Below are positions 25,819 through 35,081 of a stretch of 64,000 bases of DNA, piece after piece. The DNA lies in contig JAGQQG010000026.1 of the NCBI GenBank assembly GCA_020426325.1, forward strand, positions 1-64,000, in the 5' to 3' direction. Position numbers and translations under genes: made by a program. A model generated the notes under the pieces. That model ran no database searches. It saw only the letters and a program-made list of their open reading frames with translations, and had not been told where the DNA came from. How positions within the stretch are numbered: position 1 is the first letter of the stretch; each line of letters begins with the position of its first letter. This stretch comes from Planctomycetaceae bacterium. Its GTDB lineage: Bacteria; Planctomycetota; Planctomycetia; Planctomycetales; Planctomycetaceae.

Positions 25819-26964
25819 TCACTTCGTAAAAACGGGGTGATCACTTCGCTGAGTGACTGATGTTTCGAGAGACTTGCCTGTTAATGCTTTGGAGGATCCC
25901 GTTCCCAGTTCTTTGAGCATCTCACTGGCCTCCCGATCAGGGTTTGATTCCAAGCGATCATCCATCACCTTAAGCAATGTATAGAAGAGTGCTGCGACAA
26001 TCGGGCCGAGAAAGACTCCCCAAAGGCCGACAAGTTTCAGACCACCCAGTGCACTGACGAGTGCGAGGAGCGGATGCATGTTGGCAGCTCCATGAAGGAC
26101 ATGAGCGCGGATCAGGTTGTCAGCGGTTGAGACAACCGCTGCACCGTAGGCTCCCACAAACAAGGCCGCACCGATTTGTCCTTGCCAGAGCAACCACGCG
26201 GTCACCGGTCCCCAGACGGAGGCTGATCCAAGGAAGGGGATCATCGAGAACAGCAGCGTCAAGCCGGTCAGCACCCAAACATGGTCGACACCTGCGATCC
26301 AGAGCCCTAATCCCAGTAACGTCGCCTGGGCTACTGCGCACAGGAGTGTGCCAATGACGACGCCACGACAGACGCGGGCAAACTGGTGGAACAGAATCTC
26401 CTCTTCGCCATCCTCCAATGGTGAGAGTCGTTGCAGCTTACGCAGCATGACTGGTCCTTCGGCGAGAAAGTAGTACAAAGCAAGACCCATGATGGCCAGG
26501 CCCACTACGAACGCCACGGCGTCGGAAAGGAAATCTTGCGTCCGAAGAAACACGTCGCGGGATGTCGATTTCAACCCTTGGCTGATGGAGTCCTTCAGGC
26601 TTTGCCAGTCAGCGTCAGGAAAGTATCCCTGAACAAATTCAACCACTCCACGAACGATCGGATGTTGTGCGATGTCCGTCTGCGACAGCTGATGTCCGAC
26701 CACCATGATCTCACGTCCGATGACGATCAGAGCGACACCTAGAGGGATCAGGCAGAGCAACAGCACGAAGACCGTTAGCCCGGCAGCTGTGCGGTGTCGA
26801 CCGCCAATCACTCGCTCGGTATGCTCGAAGACCGGATGAATGAGCAAAGCCAGGACGGCCGCGAGGAACAGCGGTGCCAGGAACGGCTGGAGCACGTGGA
26901 AGAACAGAGTTCCCATGCCCAGAACCGTTGCAAGGAGAAACCAAAATGAGACTTGCTGTCGCAT
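25819..26964 (-). CDS. AI-2E-family transporter (UPF0118 permease)
   Basis: 381 residues with about eight membrane helices. GMGTLFFHVLQPFLAPLFLA at the start and the C-terminal LTLLFSMIPFLGSASVWGP, HPLLALVSALGGLKLVGLWG and GVFLGPIVAALFYTLL match PF01594. A soluble insert covers about residues 95-150. Members are proposed exporters of AI-2 or other small molecules or sodium/proton antiporters; the substrate here is unknown. Confidence 0.9.
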   Translation of the reverse strand: MRQQVSFWFLLATVLGMGTLFFHVLQPFLAPLFLAAVLALLIHPVFEHTERVIGGRHRTAAGLTVFVLLLCLIPLGVALIVIGREIMVVGHQLSQTDIAQHPIVRGVVEFVQGYFPDADWQSLKDSISQGLKSTSRDVFLRTQDFLSDAVAFVVGLAIMGLALYYFLAEGPVMLRKLQRLSPLEDGEEEILFHQFARVCRGVVIGTLLCAVAQATLLGLGLWIAGVDHVWVLTGLTLLFSMIPFLGSASVWGPVTAWLLWQGQIGAALFVGAYGAAVVSTADNLIRAHVLHGAANMHPLLALVSALGGLKLVGLWGVFLGPIVAALFYTLLKVMDDRLESNPDREASEMLKELGTGSSKALTGKSLETSVTQRSDHPVFTK

Positions 26965-26992
26965 GGTGATCCGATGAATGAACTCAATGTGA

Positions 26993-27024
26993 ACAGCCGC
27001 CCCCTACCGTCGAGGGGCGGCTGT
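26993..27024 (-). terminator. Hairpin terminator-like structure
   Basis: ACAGCCGCCCC pairs with GGGGCGGCTGT, 11 bp, with a loop of about 10 bases. It lies between the DUF2383 stop (27055) and the AI-2E permease start (26964). Tracts of T are not obvious on the minus strand. Confidence 0.6.
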
Positions 27025-27054
27025 CAAGTCTGTGGATGAATTGTGCCTGCATCG

Positions 27055-27525
27055 TCACTCGCGAGTATCCCGGTGAGCTCGAATGCAATTGTGGGCCTCT
27101 TTCACTTTGAGTATGTGCCTTTGCAAGACATGATGCACCGGGCTACCTGCGGTCTCCCGCAGTGCCTCCTCGTAGGCGTCCTTGATCTGATCTTCGCCTC
27201 GTTCCGCCTCAGCGAGAATGGCATACTCGTCATTGCTGACGAAGAGTTTCCGGGTTTTCATCCACGAGCGATGCACAGCTGCGAGGAACGATCCGTCCTT
27301 CGGTGCTACTTGGCCCATCATCTCGACATATTTGGTGAGTTCACTGGCCTGGCGGCGACGTTCGTTGGCCAGATTGCCACACAGCCTGATGAGATGACTG
27401 TTACTGAGTTCATGCGACGCGTCCTCGAAACCTTTGGCACTGTCGATATTGATCTGCACGAGTTCCTGGAGTTGCTCGGTTGTCGATTCAGACAGCGTGG
27501 GGCCGCTCATTGTGGCGGATGTCAT
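27055..27525 (-). CDS. DUF2383 (PA2169-type) four-helix-bundle protein
   Basis: 156 residues. INIDSAKGFEDASHELSN and LIRLCGNLANERRRQASELT, then GDQIKDAYEEAL match the DUF2383/PA2169 ferritin-like family. Related families contain di-metal sites; ligands here are not clear. The start ATG at 27525 follows AAAGGAG. It ends just before a GC-rich hairpin. Stress-associated in many bacteria, function unknown. Confidence 0.87.
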   Translation of the reverse strand: MTSATMSGPTLSESTTEQLQELVQINIDSAKGFEDASHELSNSHLIRLCGNLANERRRQASELTKYVEMMGQVAPKDGSFLAAVHRSWMKTRKLFVSNDEYAILAEAERGEDQIKDAYEEALRETAGSPVHHVLQRHILKVKEAHNCIRAHRDTRE

Positions 27526-27943
27526 GGCACATTCTCCTTTCGCTACGATGAAATTTCGGTGGCGGAAGTCTGCTCACCGTTCTTTTCTCAAGGATGCGGG
27601 ATGCAATTGGGATGCCAATGACCCAACGCGTAAGCAGGTGTGACTCTGCGAGCCTTTGCTCTCCAAGACAGTCCGCTGAAAATGAGTGAACTAAGACGGT
27701 CGGACGTCGTCGCAGCAGTCCTCCACAATGGAAGCTCAGGCCGCACGCCGATCGTTGAGACGCCACTGGAGCATTTCCGCCTTCCGGGTCAGGGAATCCC
27801 CGATGCTCGCGGCGGAAATTTTGCTTTGTGTGTCAAGCCTACCAGATCGGGGAATAGAGAAAGCGGTTCTCGAAAGTTATGCTGATGAGCATGTCGGCAT
27901 ACTTAAACTTACTTTCTCGCGAATCACCTATCGAGCATCACTA
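27526..27943. promoter_or_regulatory. Divergent intergenic region with a palindrome at 27792-27801
   Basis: GGG-AATC-CCC lies 147 bp before the NtrC-type regulator and 272 bp before DUF2383. The spacing is longer than for most family members. The plus-strand open frames upstream of 27944 look non-coding and no other gene is seen here. Confidence 0.45.
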
Positions 27944-29431
27944 ATGTCCGACACGACGGTCATTGCGATCGACGACGATCGTTCTGTTTTGCATCTGATC
28001 AAGCAGGTGCTTGCAGATGATGTTGGTCGAATTGTTACGGTCGACGAAGCTGACCAAGGTCTGTCCGCAATTCGGCAGGAACAACCGGCAGTCGTCTTTC
28101 TCGATATTGTTCTGCCGAAGATCAATGGGCTGGAACTTTTCAAATCGATTCGCGACCTCGACTCGAAACTGCCTGTCGTATTCATCACGGCAGCAGCTGA
28201 CAGCGAAACGGCGATCGAAGCCATGCAACTCGGCGCATTCGACTACATCTCGAAACCGCTCGACGTGTCTCATTTGCGATCTGTCGCTGCGAGGGCGATC
28301 AAGTCGCGGCAACTGATGAGCACACCGGTCGCATTAGACGCAGAGCCTTTGGCGGAATCTGCTGACAGTGGCTTGGCATTCATTGGTCGCAGCCCAGCCA
28401 TGCTCGACGTGTTCAAGGCGATTGGCCTCGTGGCCGATCAGGATATTCCGGTGCTGATTCGAGGCGAGAGCGGGACCGGCAAGGAGTTGGTTGCCCGCGC
28501 CATCTACCAGCACAGCCGTCGGGCGGACCAAACGTTCATGGCGGTCAACTGTGCCGCACTGCCTGATTCGCTCCTCGAAAGCGAACTGTTTGGACATGAG
28601 AAAGGGGCCTTCACAGGGGCCGCGCAGCGACGCATCGGCAAGTTCGAGCAATGCAGCGGCGGGACGATCTTCCTCGATGAAGTTGGCGACATGGCTCCGA
28701 CGGTGCAGGGAAAAGTCCTCCGTCTGTTGCAGGAGCAACGCTTCGAGCGGGTCGGTGGGAACGAAACCATCGAGACCGACGTCCGAATCATCTCTGCCAC
28801 GAACCAGCCATTGGAGTCGATGGTGGAGGAAGGGACGTTTCGGACAGACCTGATCTATCGCCTGAATGGGGTGACAATCGATATGCCCCCGTTACGTCAG
28901 CGCGGCGATGATATCCGATTGCTGACACAGCACTTTCTCGCGGAGGCCTTGCGAGACCTCAACAAACCCGAGATCGAGGGCCTCGCTCCGGACACGCTCG
29001 ACCAACTGCTGGGATTTGAATGGCCCGGTAATGTTCGCGAACTCCGAGCCGCAGTCCGTCAGTCCGTGCTGAATACGACCGGCTCGGTCATCTTGCCGGA
29101 ATCATTACCCACAGAGCTGCGCGGCGAGACCGAAAGTGTCCCCACGGAATCAACTGGCGCCGCGAAGGCAGCAGACCACAACGGATTATCATCTGACCTC
29201 GCAGCCACCGTTGAACCTTGCCTGGCTGATGGAGAGACTGACCTCTACGCCAAAACGCTTGAAGCGATGGAGCGATACGTCATCACCCGTGTCTTGCAGG
29301 AGACCGAGGGCAATCAGTCGCTGGCAGCGGAGATTCTCGGCATAACCCGAGGTAAGATCCGGGACCGCATCTCGACGTTTCGCATCTCTTTGGACACGAA
29401 CGTCGGTATTCAGGACCAGTCAACGGGATAG
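27944..29431 (+). CDS. NtrC-family sigma-54-dependent response regulator
   Basis: 495 residues. Receiver domain 1-120 with the DDD 10-12 region, D54 (VFLDIVLPKI) and conserved K in ISKPLD; AAA+ domain about 145-380 with Walker A GESGTGKE (174-181), the sigma-54 loop GAFTGA (221-226) and Walker B TIFLDEVGD (241-249), then RQRGDDIRLL; Fis-type helix-turn-helix about 450-490 (NQSLAAEILGITRGKIRDR). The start is placed at MSDTTVIAIDDD (ATG 27944), where the receiver begins; a longer open frame has no support. It sits 32 bp before the HPt gene. Confidence 0.93.
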   Translation: MSDTTVIAIDDDRSVLHLIKQVLADDVGRIVTVDEADQGLSAIRQEQPAVVFLDIVLPKINGLELFKSIRDLDSKLPVVFITAAADSETAIEAMQLGAFDYISKPLDVSHLRSVAARAIKSRQLMSTPVALDAEPLAESADSGLAFIGRSPAMLDVFKAIGLVADQDIPVLIRGESGTGKELVARAIYQHSRRADQTFMAVNCAALPDSLLESELFGHEKGAFTGAAQRRIGKFEQCSGGTIFLDEVGDMAPTVQGKVLRLLQEQRFERVGGNETIETDVRIISATNQPLESMVEEGTFRTDLIYRLNGVTIDMPPLRQRGDDIRLLTQHFLAEALRDLNKPEIEGLAPDTLDQLLGFEWPGNVRELRAAVRQSVLNTTGSVILPESLPTELRGETESVPTESTGAAKAADHNGLSSDLAATVEPCLADGETDLYAKTLEAMERYVITRVLQETEGNQSLAAEILGITRGKIRDRISTFRISLDTNVGIQDQSTG

Positions 29432-29463
29432 TCTCCCCCAGACCCTTCCAGGGATTTGTGATC

Positions 29464-29841
29464 ATGAGCCACGAGCGTCCCTCAATCACGCCGTCAATGG
29501 AGTCCTCCTCACGGATCATCAATCGACAGGCAGCCCTCACCCGGTTGGGGGGGAGCGAGCAGCTGTTCAACGACATGGTCGGTTTCTTCCGGGAAGATGC
29601 TCCCCAGCTTTCGGAGGCAGCGAGGCAAGCCGTCACCGATCAGGACGACGCGGAAACCCGACGGACGGCTCACAGCCTCAAGGGCCTGGCGGCGAATATT
29701 GAAGCGTCTGAAGTTGTCCGTCTCGCACAACAACTGGAAGACTTGGGACGCACCGGACAACTCGACGAAGCCCCGGCAGTTCTGCACGCTCTGAATCGAG
29801 CCGTGGCAGATGTGATGACTGCGTGTGAACGCTCAGAGTGA
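29464..29841 (+). CDS. Stand-alone HPt phosphotransfer protein
   Basis: 125 residues. RTAHSLKGLAANIEASEVV is the HPt helix with phospho-acceptor H70, preceded by GSEQLFNDMVGFFREDAP and followed by LAQQLEDLGRTGQL. No other domain. It starts 32 bp after the NtrC-type regulator stop and probably shares its transcript. It could pass phosphate between the hybrid kinase's receivers and the DNA-binding regulators. GTG 29458 is an alternative start. Confidence 0.88.
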   Translation: MSHERPSITPSMESSSRIINRQAALTRLGGSEQLFNDMVGFFREDAPQLSEAARQAVTDQDDAETRRTAHSLKGLAANIEASEVVRLAQQLEDLGRTGQLDEAPAVLHALNRAVADVMTACERSE

Positions 29842-30277
29842 GAGCTCGTACCGCATGCGTTCAGCCTTGGGAGGGAGTCATTCGCCGGCATCCGCACCCA
29901 AATGCGAATGATTGACGGTTGATCAACCAGTTCGCCGGATGAGCCACTACGTGCTACACAAAATTGCGTTCGTGGCCTCGATCTTAGATACGTCGCATCC
30001 TCCTGCTCATTCATGCGTTGAGACGTAGGGCCTGCCCGTAGTGATCTCTCATGCGACACCGATCAGCCTGAATGGCAGCATCCGTTGAATGAGTGTCAGC
30101 AAGCGAACTGATCTTATGCCCGACAACCTGCAAAAATATCTACGAAGCTAACAATGACTCTTCAAAGCATAACCTCCATCTCCACCGATGAGACGGCCAA
30201 CTTCCGCAGTTCGACGTCTCATTTTGCTAGTCCGATCCCATGATCCTCAAAATAAAAGCGATCGAGGAAGCAGCGTT
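29842..30277. other. 436-base region without a recognisable gene
   Basis: Nothing with a ribosome site or coherent coding is seen on either strand. It separates the HPt gene from the convergent second NarL-type regulator. Confidence 0.6.
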
Positions 30278-30958
30278 TCAGTTGACTTGCTTCTCCGCAA
30301 CCCACTGGAAGGCGTATTTCAACAATAGCGTTGAGGACGGGATATCGAGCTTCTTCCGAATTCGATCACGGTAGGTTTCGATGGTCTTGGGGCTGAGGGA
30401 CAATCGGTTGCCAATCTCTTTGACCGTATGACCCTTTCCGAGAGACTCAAACACTTGCAATTCACGATCGGTCAGAGCCTCTTCCGGTAGCCCTGACGAC
30501 GGCTTACCTGGGTTGGTGACAGCCTTACGCATCATCCGCTCGTGAACTTCCTGACTCATGTAGAGCTTACCGTCTCTAACGTGTCGGATGGCATCAATGA
30601 TTGAATTGGAATCGGCATGTTTGTGGACGTACCCCTGAGCCCCAGCTCGAAAGGCTCGCTCTGCGTAGAAGTGTTCATCCTGCATGGAGAACACGATCAT
30701 TTGCGGAGCCCACTCGGCAGAGGCGAGTTGGCTGATTAGATCGAGTCCACTGCTTGTTTTCAGTGATAGGTCGATGATGGCGACATCCGGCTGTGCGTCT
30801 TGGATTCCAGCGAGAGCTGGGGCGAGATCATCAGCCTCGCCACACACGTGCATGTCAGGCTGCTCTTCGATTTGAATCCTGAGACCATCCCGAAGCAACG
30901 GGTGATCTTCAATGAGAAAGATTCGTGTCTGCAGCTGTGTTTTAGAGGAGTCGCACAT
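30278..30958 (-). CDS. NarL/FixJ-family response regulator (copy 2)
   Basis: 226 residues. Receiver domain with ED17-18, phospho-acceptor D63 (DVAIIDLSLKTSSG) and a switch lysine (YVHKHAD). LuxR-type helix-turn-helix about 160-222 (LTDRELQVFESLGKG, LSLSPKTIETYRDRIRKKL). It is a paralogue of the regulator at 6626, sharing the SPKT-ETYR recognition helix. ATG 30958 starts a short N-terminal leader before the receiver strand. A palindromic site lies 116 bp upstream. Confidence 0.92.
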   Translation of the reverse strand: MCDSSKTQLQTRIFLIEDHPLLRDGLRIQIEEQPDMHVCGEADDLAPALAGIQDAQPDVAIIDLSLKTSSGLDLISQLASAEWAPQMIVFSMQDEHFYAERAFRAGAQGYVHKHADSNSIIDAIRHVRDGKLYMSQEVHERMMRKAVTNPGKPSSGLPEEALTDRELQVFESLGKGHTVKEIGNRLSLSPKTIETYRDRIRKKLDIPSSTLLLKYAFQWVAEKQVN

Positions 30959-31070
30959 TGATGCCCTCTAGAATTGACCTTTAATACATTGTCAGTTTGG
31001 GCGATCATTGAGCGGTGCTCTTGAGGAGTGTTCCAGCAAGTTGCCTCAGCAGTCCCCTCAGCGGCCTATC

Positions 31071-31080
31071 GGGAAACCCC
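31071..31080. promoter_or_regulatory. Palindromic operator candidate before the second NarL-type regulator
   Basis: TCGGG-AAA-CCCC is centred at about 31075, 116 bp before ATG 30958 on the minus strand. Similar distance and sequence to the site in front of the paralogous regulator. Confidence 0.55.
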
Positions 31081-31254
31081 TGAGCCGCATTTGCTTTGAG
31101 CCGGCACAGACAGCGGCAGTGAAGAGAGTGCGACGGGACATCGTGACGAGTTGCGACTGACTTTTTAGTTCCGTGATTGTCTTTACCCAGCCAGATAGCC
31201 TGCTGGCGCTGCAGCGGTATCTGAGCTGGACAGACTTGCCCCAGAGGGTTGCAG

Positions 31255-31430
31255 CTATGAGCCACCGATTAGCAGAAAGAAGAAGCAGTCGTCGACATAC
31301 GAACCAGCAATGTCATGCAGCATCGCCGTCAGCAAACCCATCGGCTGTCGACGGGGCACCAGAAACTGACCGATGGCTCCTGCCAGAATTCCTGACACGA
31401 TCTAGCCAACAGTGGCTCCTTTCCCTTTCA
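31255..31430 (-). pseudogene. Remnant of a GlsB/YeaQ/YmgE-type membrane stress protein
   Basis: One minus-strand frame reads ATVG-stop (TAG at 31402-31404), then IVSGILAGAIGQFLVPRRQP, GLLTAMLHDIAGSYV and a degenerate tail to TAG at 31255. The core matches the first helix and the GxxxxxLLGIAGS second helix of the GlsB/YeaQ/YmgE (transglycosylase-associated, PF04226) family. Where family members usually have a Trp or similar, this copy has a stop, and the C-terminal half is scrambled. No start codon. A decayed gene beside other stress families. Confidence 0.6.
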
Positions 31431-31490
31431 CAAGGTGGAGCGTGTTCCGAAGGAACGATCGGATGTCGCTAGACGACGATGTCAGCTGGT

Positions 31491-32345
31491 TTATTGTGCG
31501 TGCTGATTGGCGAGGATGCGTCGATAGCGTGACAGGATAGCAGCGGCAAAAATCCCATAGGCGCTCAGGCCGACCGCAACCAGACCAAGCAGCCACGGAC
31601 CGTAGGATTGTTTTGAGAGATACGAGAGGGATTGTCCGATCCCCATTGCTTCATCAGGGTTTGAGCGAAAGGCAGCCACAAGTAGGAAGCCCCCCATGAT
31701 CAGGTACACAACGCCGCGCGCTGAGAAACCGGCACGCCCGACCCGCTCCGACCATTTCAACTCGGTTGTACTCATCTGCCCCGAAAGCAGCATCTCTTGG
31801 AACTTCGCCGAGTATGCTCGATAGAACTGGTACAGGCCGGTGCCGATGATCGCGATCCCCAAAATTGCAACGAGGGAGGGACCAAACGGCTGTGACATGA
31901 GCTTGCCAGTCCAGTGCTCGGCTGAGCTTGACCCGCTTCCGCCTCCTGCGCCGCTCAGGACCATTCGGATCGCCTCGATTCCGAGAAGGGTGTAGACAAC
32001 CCCGCTGCAAGCGTATCCGATCCGGGTGGCGATTCCCTGAGCGTCTGTCCCCTTGTTCTCAGGGTCGACTGCCGCCTGGACAATCCGCCACAGCGAGTAG
32101 CCGAACAACCCAATCCCGACGGCGATCAGCAGAAACTGTCCAAAGGGCTGAGACGCGATTGTGGAAAGAGCGCCTTGGGGACCACTGGTCTGTCCCCCTT
32201 CGCTCAAGGCGACTTGCAATGCCAAGCCGCCGATAATGGCGTATACGAATCCCTTCGCGGCGTAACCGCAGCGGGCGAGGAGTTCAATCCATCGACGATG
32301 CTCGGGATTCAAAATTGATGGATTTGTTGTCGCCGTGGCATTCAT
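31491..32345 (-). CDS. DUF1206 membrane protein
   Basis: 284 residues with six membrane helices as three pairs. Each pair carries a repeat such as ARCGYAAKGFVYAIIGGLAL, TRIGYACSGVVYTLLGIEAI and GRAGFSARGVVYLIMGGFLL, with the paired SQPFGQFLLIAVGIGLFGYS-type segment. This is the threefold DUF1206 architecture. Common in stress islands; function unknown. ATG 32345 begins a soluble leader. Confidence 0.92.
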   Translation of the reverse strand: MNATATTNPSILNPEHRRWIELLARCGYAAKGFVYAIIGGLALQVALSEGGQTSGPQGALSTIASQPFGQFLLIAVGIGLFGYSLWRIVQAAVDPENKGTDAQGIATRIGYACSGVVYTLLGIEAIRMVLSGAGGGSGSSSAEHWTGKLMSQPFGPSLVAILGIAIIGTGLYQFYRAYSAKFQEMLLSGQMSTTELKWSERVGRAGFSARGVVYLIMGGFLLVAAFRSNPDEAMGIGQSLSYLSKQSYGPWLLGLVAVGLSAYGIFAAAILSRYRRILANQHAQ

Positions 32346-32360
32346 GGGTTAGATCCTTCG

Positions 32361-33299
32361 TTAACGAGATCTGGCGAGAGCCGGCGGGTCATAAGTTCCG
32401 GGTGATGTATTCGGTTGTGAAGTCGGAGATGAATCGAGATTGTCAGAAGGAGCGGACGAATCTGATTGGTGACGTCTCGCCCAGACTTGCGTGAACTCCG
32501 CGCCGAGGAGGAAGATGGTCGCGGAGTAGTAGACCCACAGCAGAATGAGTGCGAGTGCTCCGGCGGCTCCATAAGTGGAGGCAACGCCGCTGTGGCTGAG
32601 GTAGATCCCCAGCCCCCACTTCGCGACGACAAACAAAACTCCAGTGATACCCGCTCCCAGCCAGACGTGTCGCCAGGCAACATCACGGTCGGGAAGAAAT
32701 CGATACATCATGGCGAACATGGTCGTCACCACGCCCAACATGACCAACGTGTTAATGATTTCGAGCGTGTTGCCACTCAGCGGACCGGGAAGGATTTCGT
32801 CGATTTGACTCCCCAAGCCCTTGAAGACGACCGACGCTGTCATCGAGATCAGCAGGAGCACTGCGAAGAGCAGAATCATCCCAAGTGAAACCAGCCGTTT
32901 GATGACAAACCCGAGGACACCTGCCGACTGGTCTTCCGGGGCGACGTCCCACGCCTCGTTGAGTGCATCCTGCAACTGGGCCATGACACCAGTGGCTCCG
33001 AACAAGAGAACCACAGCACCGATGATGGTCCCCCACAGTCCGTTACCGCTCACACTGGTTTCCCGAATCATTGTCCGGACTTGTGTCACTCCGTTTTCAC
33101 CGACAACCGAGCGAATCTCATCTCCCAAGCGGTTCGCGACGGCTTCCTCAGTGACGAAGCCAGAGATTCCGATTGCTGAGATCACCAACACCAGGAGAGG
33201 CGGAAGTGAAAAGATCGCGTAGTAGGCCAAGGCAGCCGCCATCCGCAGGCAGTTGTCTTCGAGAAACTCGTTCACGGTATCCTTGAGAATCTTCCACAT
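32361..33299 (-). CDS. YihY/BrkB-family membrane protein
   Basis: 312 residues from ATG 33299. Six helices; RMAAALAYYAIFSLPPLLVL near the start, ATGVMAQLQDALNEAWDV in the middle and GLGIYLSHSGVASTYGAAGA, followed by YYSATIFLLGAEFTQVWARR, match the YihY/BrkB family (formerly annotated ribonuclease BN). A disordered tail is rich in Ser and Pro. A GTG at 33335 would add a doubtful leader. The gene lies 15 bp upstream of the DUF1206 gene on the same strand, probably in one operon. Confidence 0.9.
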   Translation of the reverse strand: MWKILKDTVNEFLEDNCLRMAAALAYYAIFSLPPLLVLVISAIGISGFVTEEAVANRLGDEIRSVVGENGVTQVRTMIRETSVSGNGLWGTIIGAVVLLFGATGVMAQLQDALNEAWDVAPEDQSAGVLGFVIKRLVSLGMILLFAVLLLISMTASVVFKGLGSQIDEILPGPLSGNTLEIINTLVMLGVVTTMFAMMYRFLPDRDVAWRHVWLGAGITGVLFVVAKWGLGIYLSHSGVASTYGAAGALALILLWVYYSATIFLLGAEFTQVWARRHQSDSSAPSDNLDSSPTSQPNTSPGTYDPPALARSR

Positions 33300-33384
33300 T
33301 GTGATTACACCAAGTTGAATAGTCGCCCTCACCATGAGGTCTCATGCCCAGGCACGAAATCAGCCAATAACCCATTCCGCGATA

Positions 33385-33395
33385 GGGAATCTCCC
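33385..33395. promoter_or_regulatory. Palindromic operator candidate in a divergent region
   Basis: GGG-AATCT-CCC, followed by GA, centred at 33390. It is 91 bp from YihY (minus) and 111 bp from the alkaline-phosphatase-like gene (plus). Good match to the family. Confidence 0.5.
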
Positions 33396-33500
33396 GACCC
33401 ATCACCAATGAGCTTTGTTTCATACTAACGCCCCACACGATGTGAAGCTCTCGGTTCCCTTTGTGGCAGGCTGTGTTTCGCCTAGGAGAAAGGTCGTCCC

Positions 33501-35081
33501 ATGCGAAAGGTGTTGCTGGTTGTGATCGACGCGCTCGCCTCTCGGGTTGTGTTGCCCGCGTTAGAGGAGCATCGACTCCCTTGTCTGGCAGAACTCGTCA
33601 GACGGGGCGTTTTGCGACCGGAATGCACGTCGATCTTTCCATCCATTACTCCCGCCGCCACAGCGTCGATCGCTACGGGTGTCTACCCCACCGAACACGA
33701 GATCGCTGGAGCCTTCTGGTACAACCGTGAAGATGATCGCGTCGCATACTACGGTGACGACTTCTGGGTCGTGATCGATGAAGGAATGGATCAGTTCTTT
33801 AATGACTTTATGGTTCGTCTCAATCACGATCGGCTCCATGCGGACACGCTGTATGAGCGGGTGGAACGAAACGGACTCACCGCTGCGGTCATCAATTACA
33901 TGTGGTATCGAGGCAGGACCCGTCACGAGGTCGATGCACCCTGGTTGTTCAAGCTGATGCCGAACATCAGTGTTGCATCGGAGATCAGCGGTCCGCAGGT
34001 GCTGGCGATGGCAGATTTCGCTGCCTCGAAGATTCCCGGACGTGATGAGAAGCTCAGCGCCACGGGTGGAATTTCACGGCGGTTCGGATTTCACGATGAC
34101 ACGACAGCGGATTACCTGATGCATTTGGCATCAGCGGATCCATTCCCCGAATTTACTCTGGCGTATTTCCCGAACAACGATTACGACAGCCACGCGGACG
34201 GACCCGTCGAAGCACTGGATACCTTGGAGAAGGTTGACACTCACCTCGCCGAGTTCATCAAACAGATGGGGGGGATGGATCAGTTTCTGGAAAACTTTGC
34301 GATCGTGATCTGCGGCGATCACTCGCAAACCGATCAACTCAGAGACCCCGACGGACGGGGGATCAATCTGGTGGAAATTCTGGAAGGTTATCAGCTGACA
34401 ACCGCTGGCCAGCCATGGGAGGAGACAGACGAACTGATGGTCTGCCCTAACATGCGGGCCTGCCACATCTACCTCAAAGATCGCTCTGCAACAACTCGTG
34501 GCGAGATCACCGAACAGCTGCTGAACGATCCCCGTGTGGACCAGGTCTTGTGGCGCGATGGTGCCTGGGAAGATGCCGAGTCACAAAAGCCGATCAACGA
34601 TCCATACAACACCTATCACATAGTCAATCGGTCAGCCTCGTTGAAGTTTCACCGTGTGAAAGATCGTGATAAGGCAACGGGACGCGATCCTTATGGAATA
34701 AATTGGATCTGCAAGGGCTCACTTGATGTGATTGATGCCTCTGTTTCAGAGGTGGGAACGTTCGTCTACGGAGAATACCCGAATGCCCTGGAGCGGATCG
34801 CGACCGGATTTTGCCGCTATGCTGACGACATGTGGGTGACAGCTAAACCCGGATGTGAGTTTGAGATCAACGAGACAGCCATTCACCCTGGAGGGTCTCA
34901 CGGAGCACTTAATCGTGGTGATTCGTGTCCGCCATTGATCGTGGCTGGCGTCCCGGAAGAGATCAGCATTCCCGAGTCGCCTCGTACAATCGACATCGCA
35001 CCACTCTGTTTGCAGATACTCGGACTGGAAGAAGAAGCAGAGCAACTCATTCGCTCGCGCCGAGCGGGGAGACCTCACTGA
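33501..35081 (+). CDS. Alkaline-phosphatase-fold phosphodiesterase/nucleotide pyrophosphatase
   Basis: 526 residues. LLVVIDALASRVVLPALEEH opens with the first metal Asp; the nucleophile loop is IFPSITPAATASIATGVYPTE; distal metal ligands appear in NDYDSHADGP and IVICGDHSQT and a C-terminal GSHG. This is the PF01663 type I phosphodiesterase/pyrophosphatase family. No signal peptide is evident, so it appears cytoplasmic. GGAGAAAGGTCGTCCC precedes the ATG. The substrate is unknown. Confidence 0.9.
   Translation: MRKVLLVVIDALASRVVLPALEEHRLPCLAELVRRGVLRPECTSIFPSITPAATASIATGVYPTEHEIAGAFWYNREDDRVAYYGDDFWVVIDEGMDQFFNDFMVRLNHDRLHADTLYERVERNGLTAAVINYMWYRGRTRHEVDAPWLFKLMPNISVASEISGPQVLAMADFAASKIPGRDEKLSATGGISRRFGFHDDTTADYLMHLASADPFPEFTLAYFPNNDYDSHADGPVEALDTLEKVDTHLAEFIKQMGGMDQFLENFAIVICGDHSQTDQLRDPDGRGINLVEILEGYQLTTAGQPWEETDELMVCPNMRACHIYLKDRSATTRGEITEQLLNDPRVDQVLWRDGAWEDAESQKPINDPYNTYHIVNRSASLKFHRVKDRDKATGRDPYGINWICKGSLDVIDASVSEVGTFVYGEYPNALERIATGFCRYADDMWVTAKPGCEFEINETAIHPGGSHGALNRGDSCPPLIVAGVPEEISIPESPRTIDIAPLCLQILGLEEEAEQLIRSRRAGRPH

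Noticed and set aside
29842-30277. Very short frame MPDNLQKYLRS near 30118
   Set aside because: Eleven codons without a ribosome site; no basis to call it.
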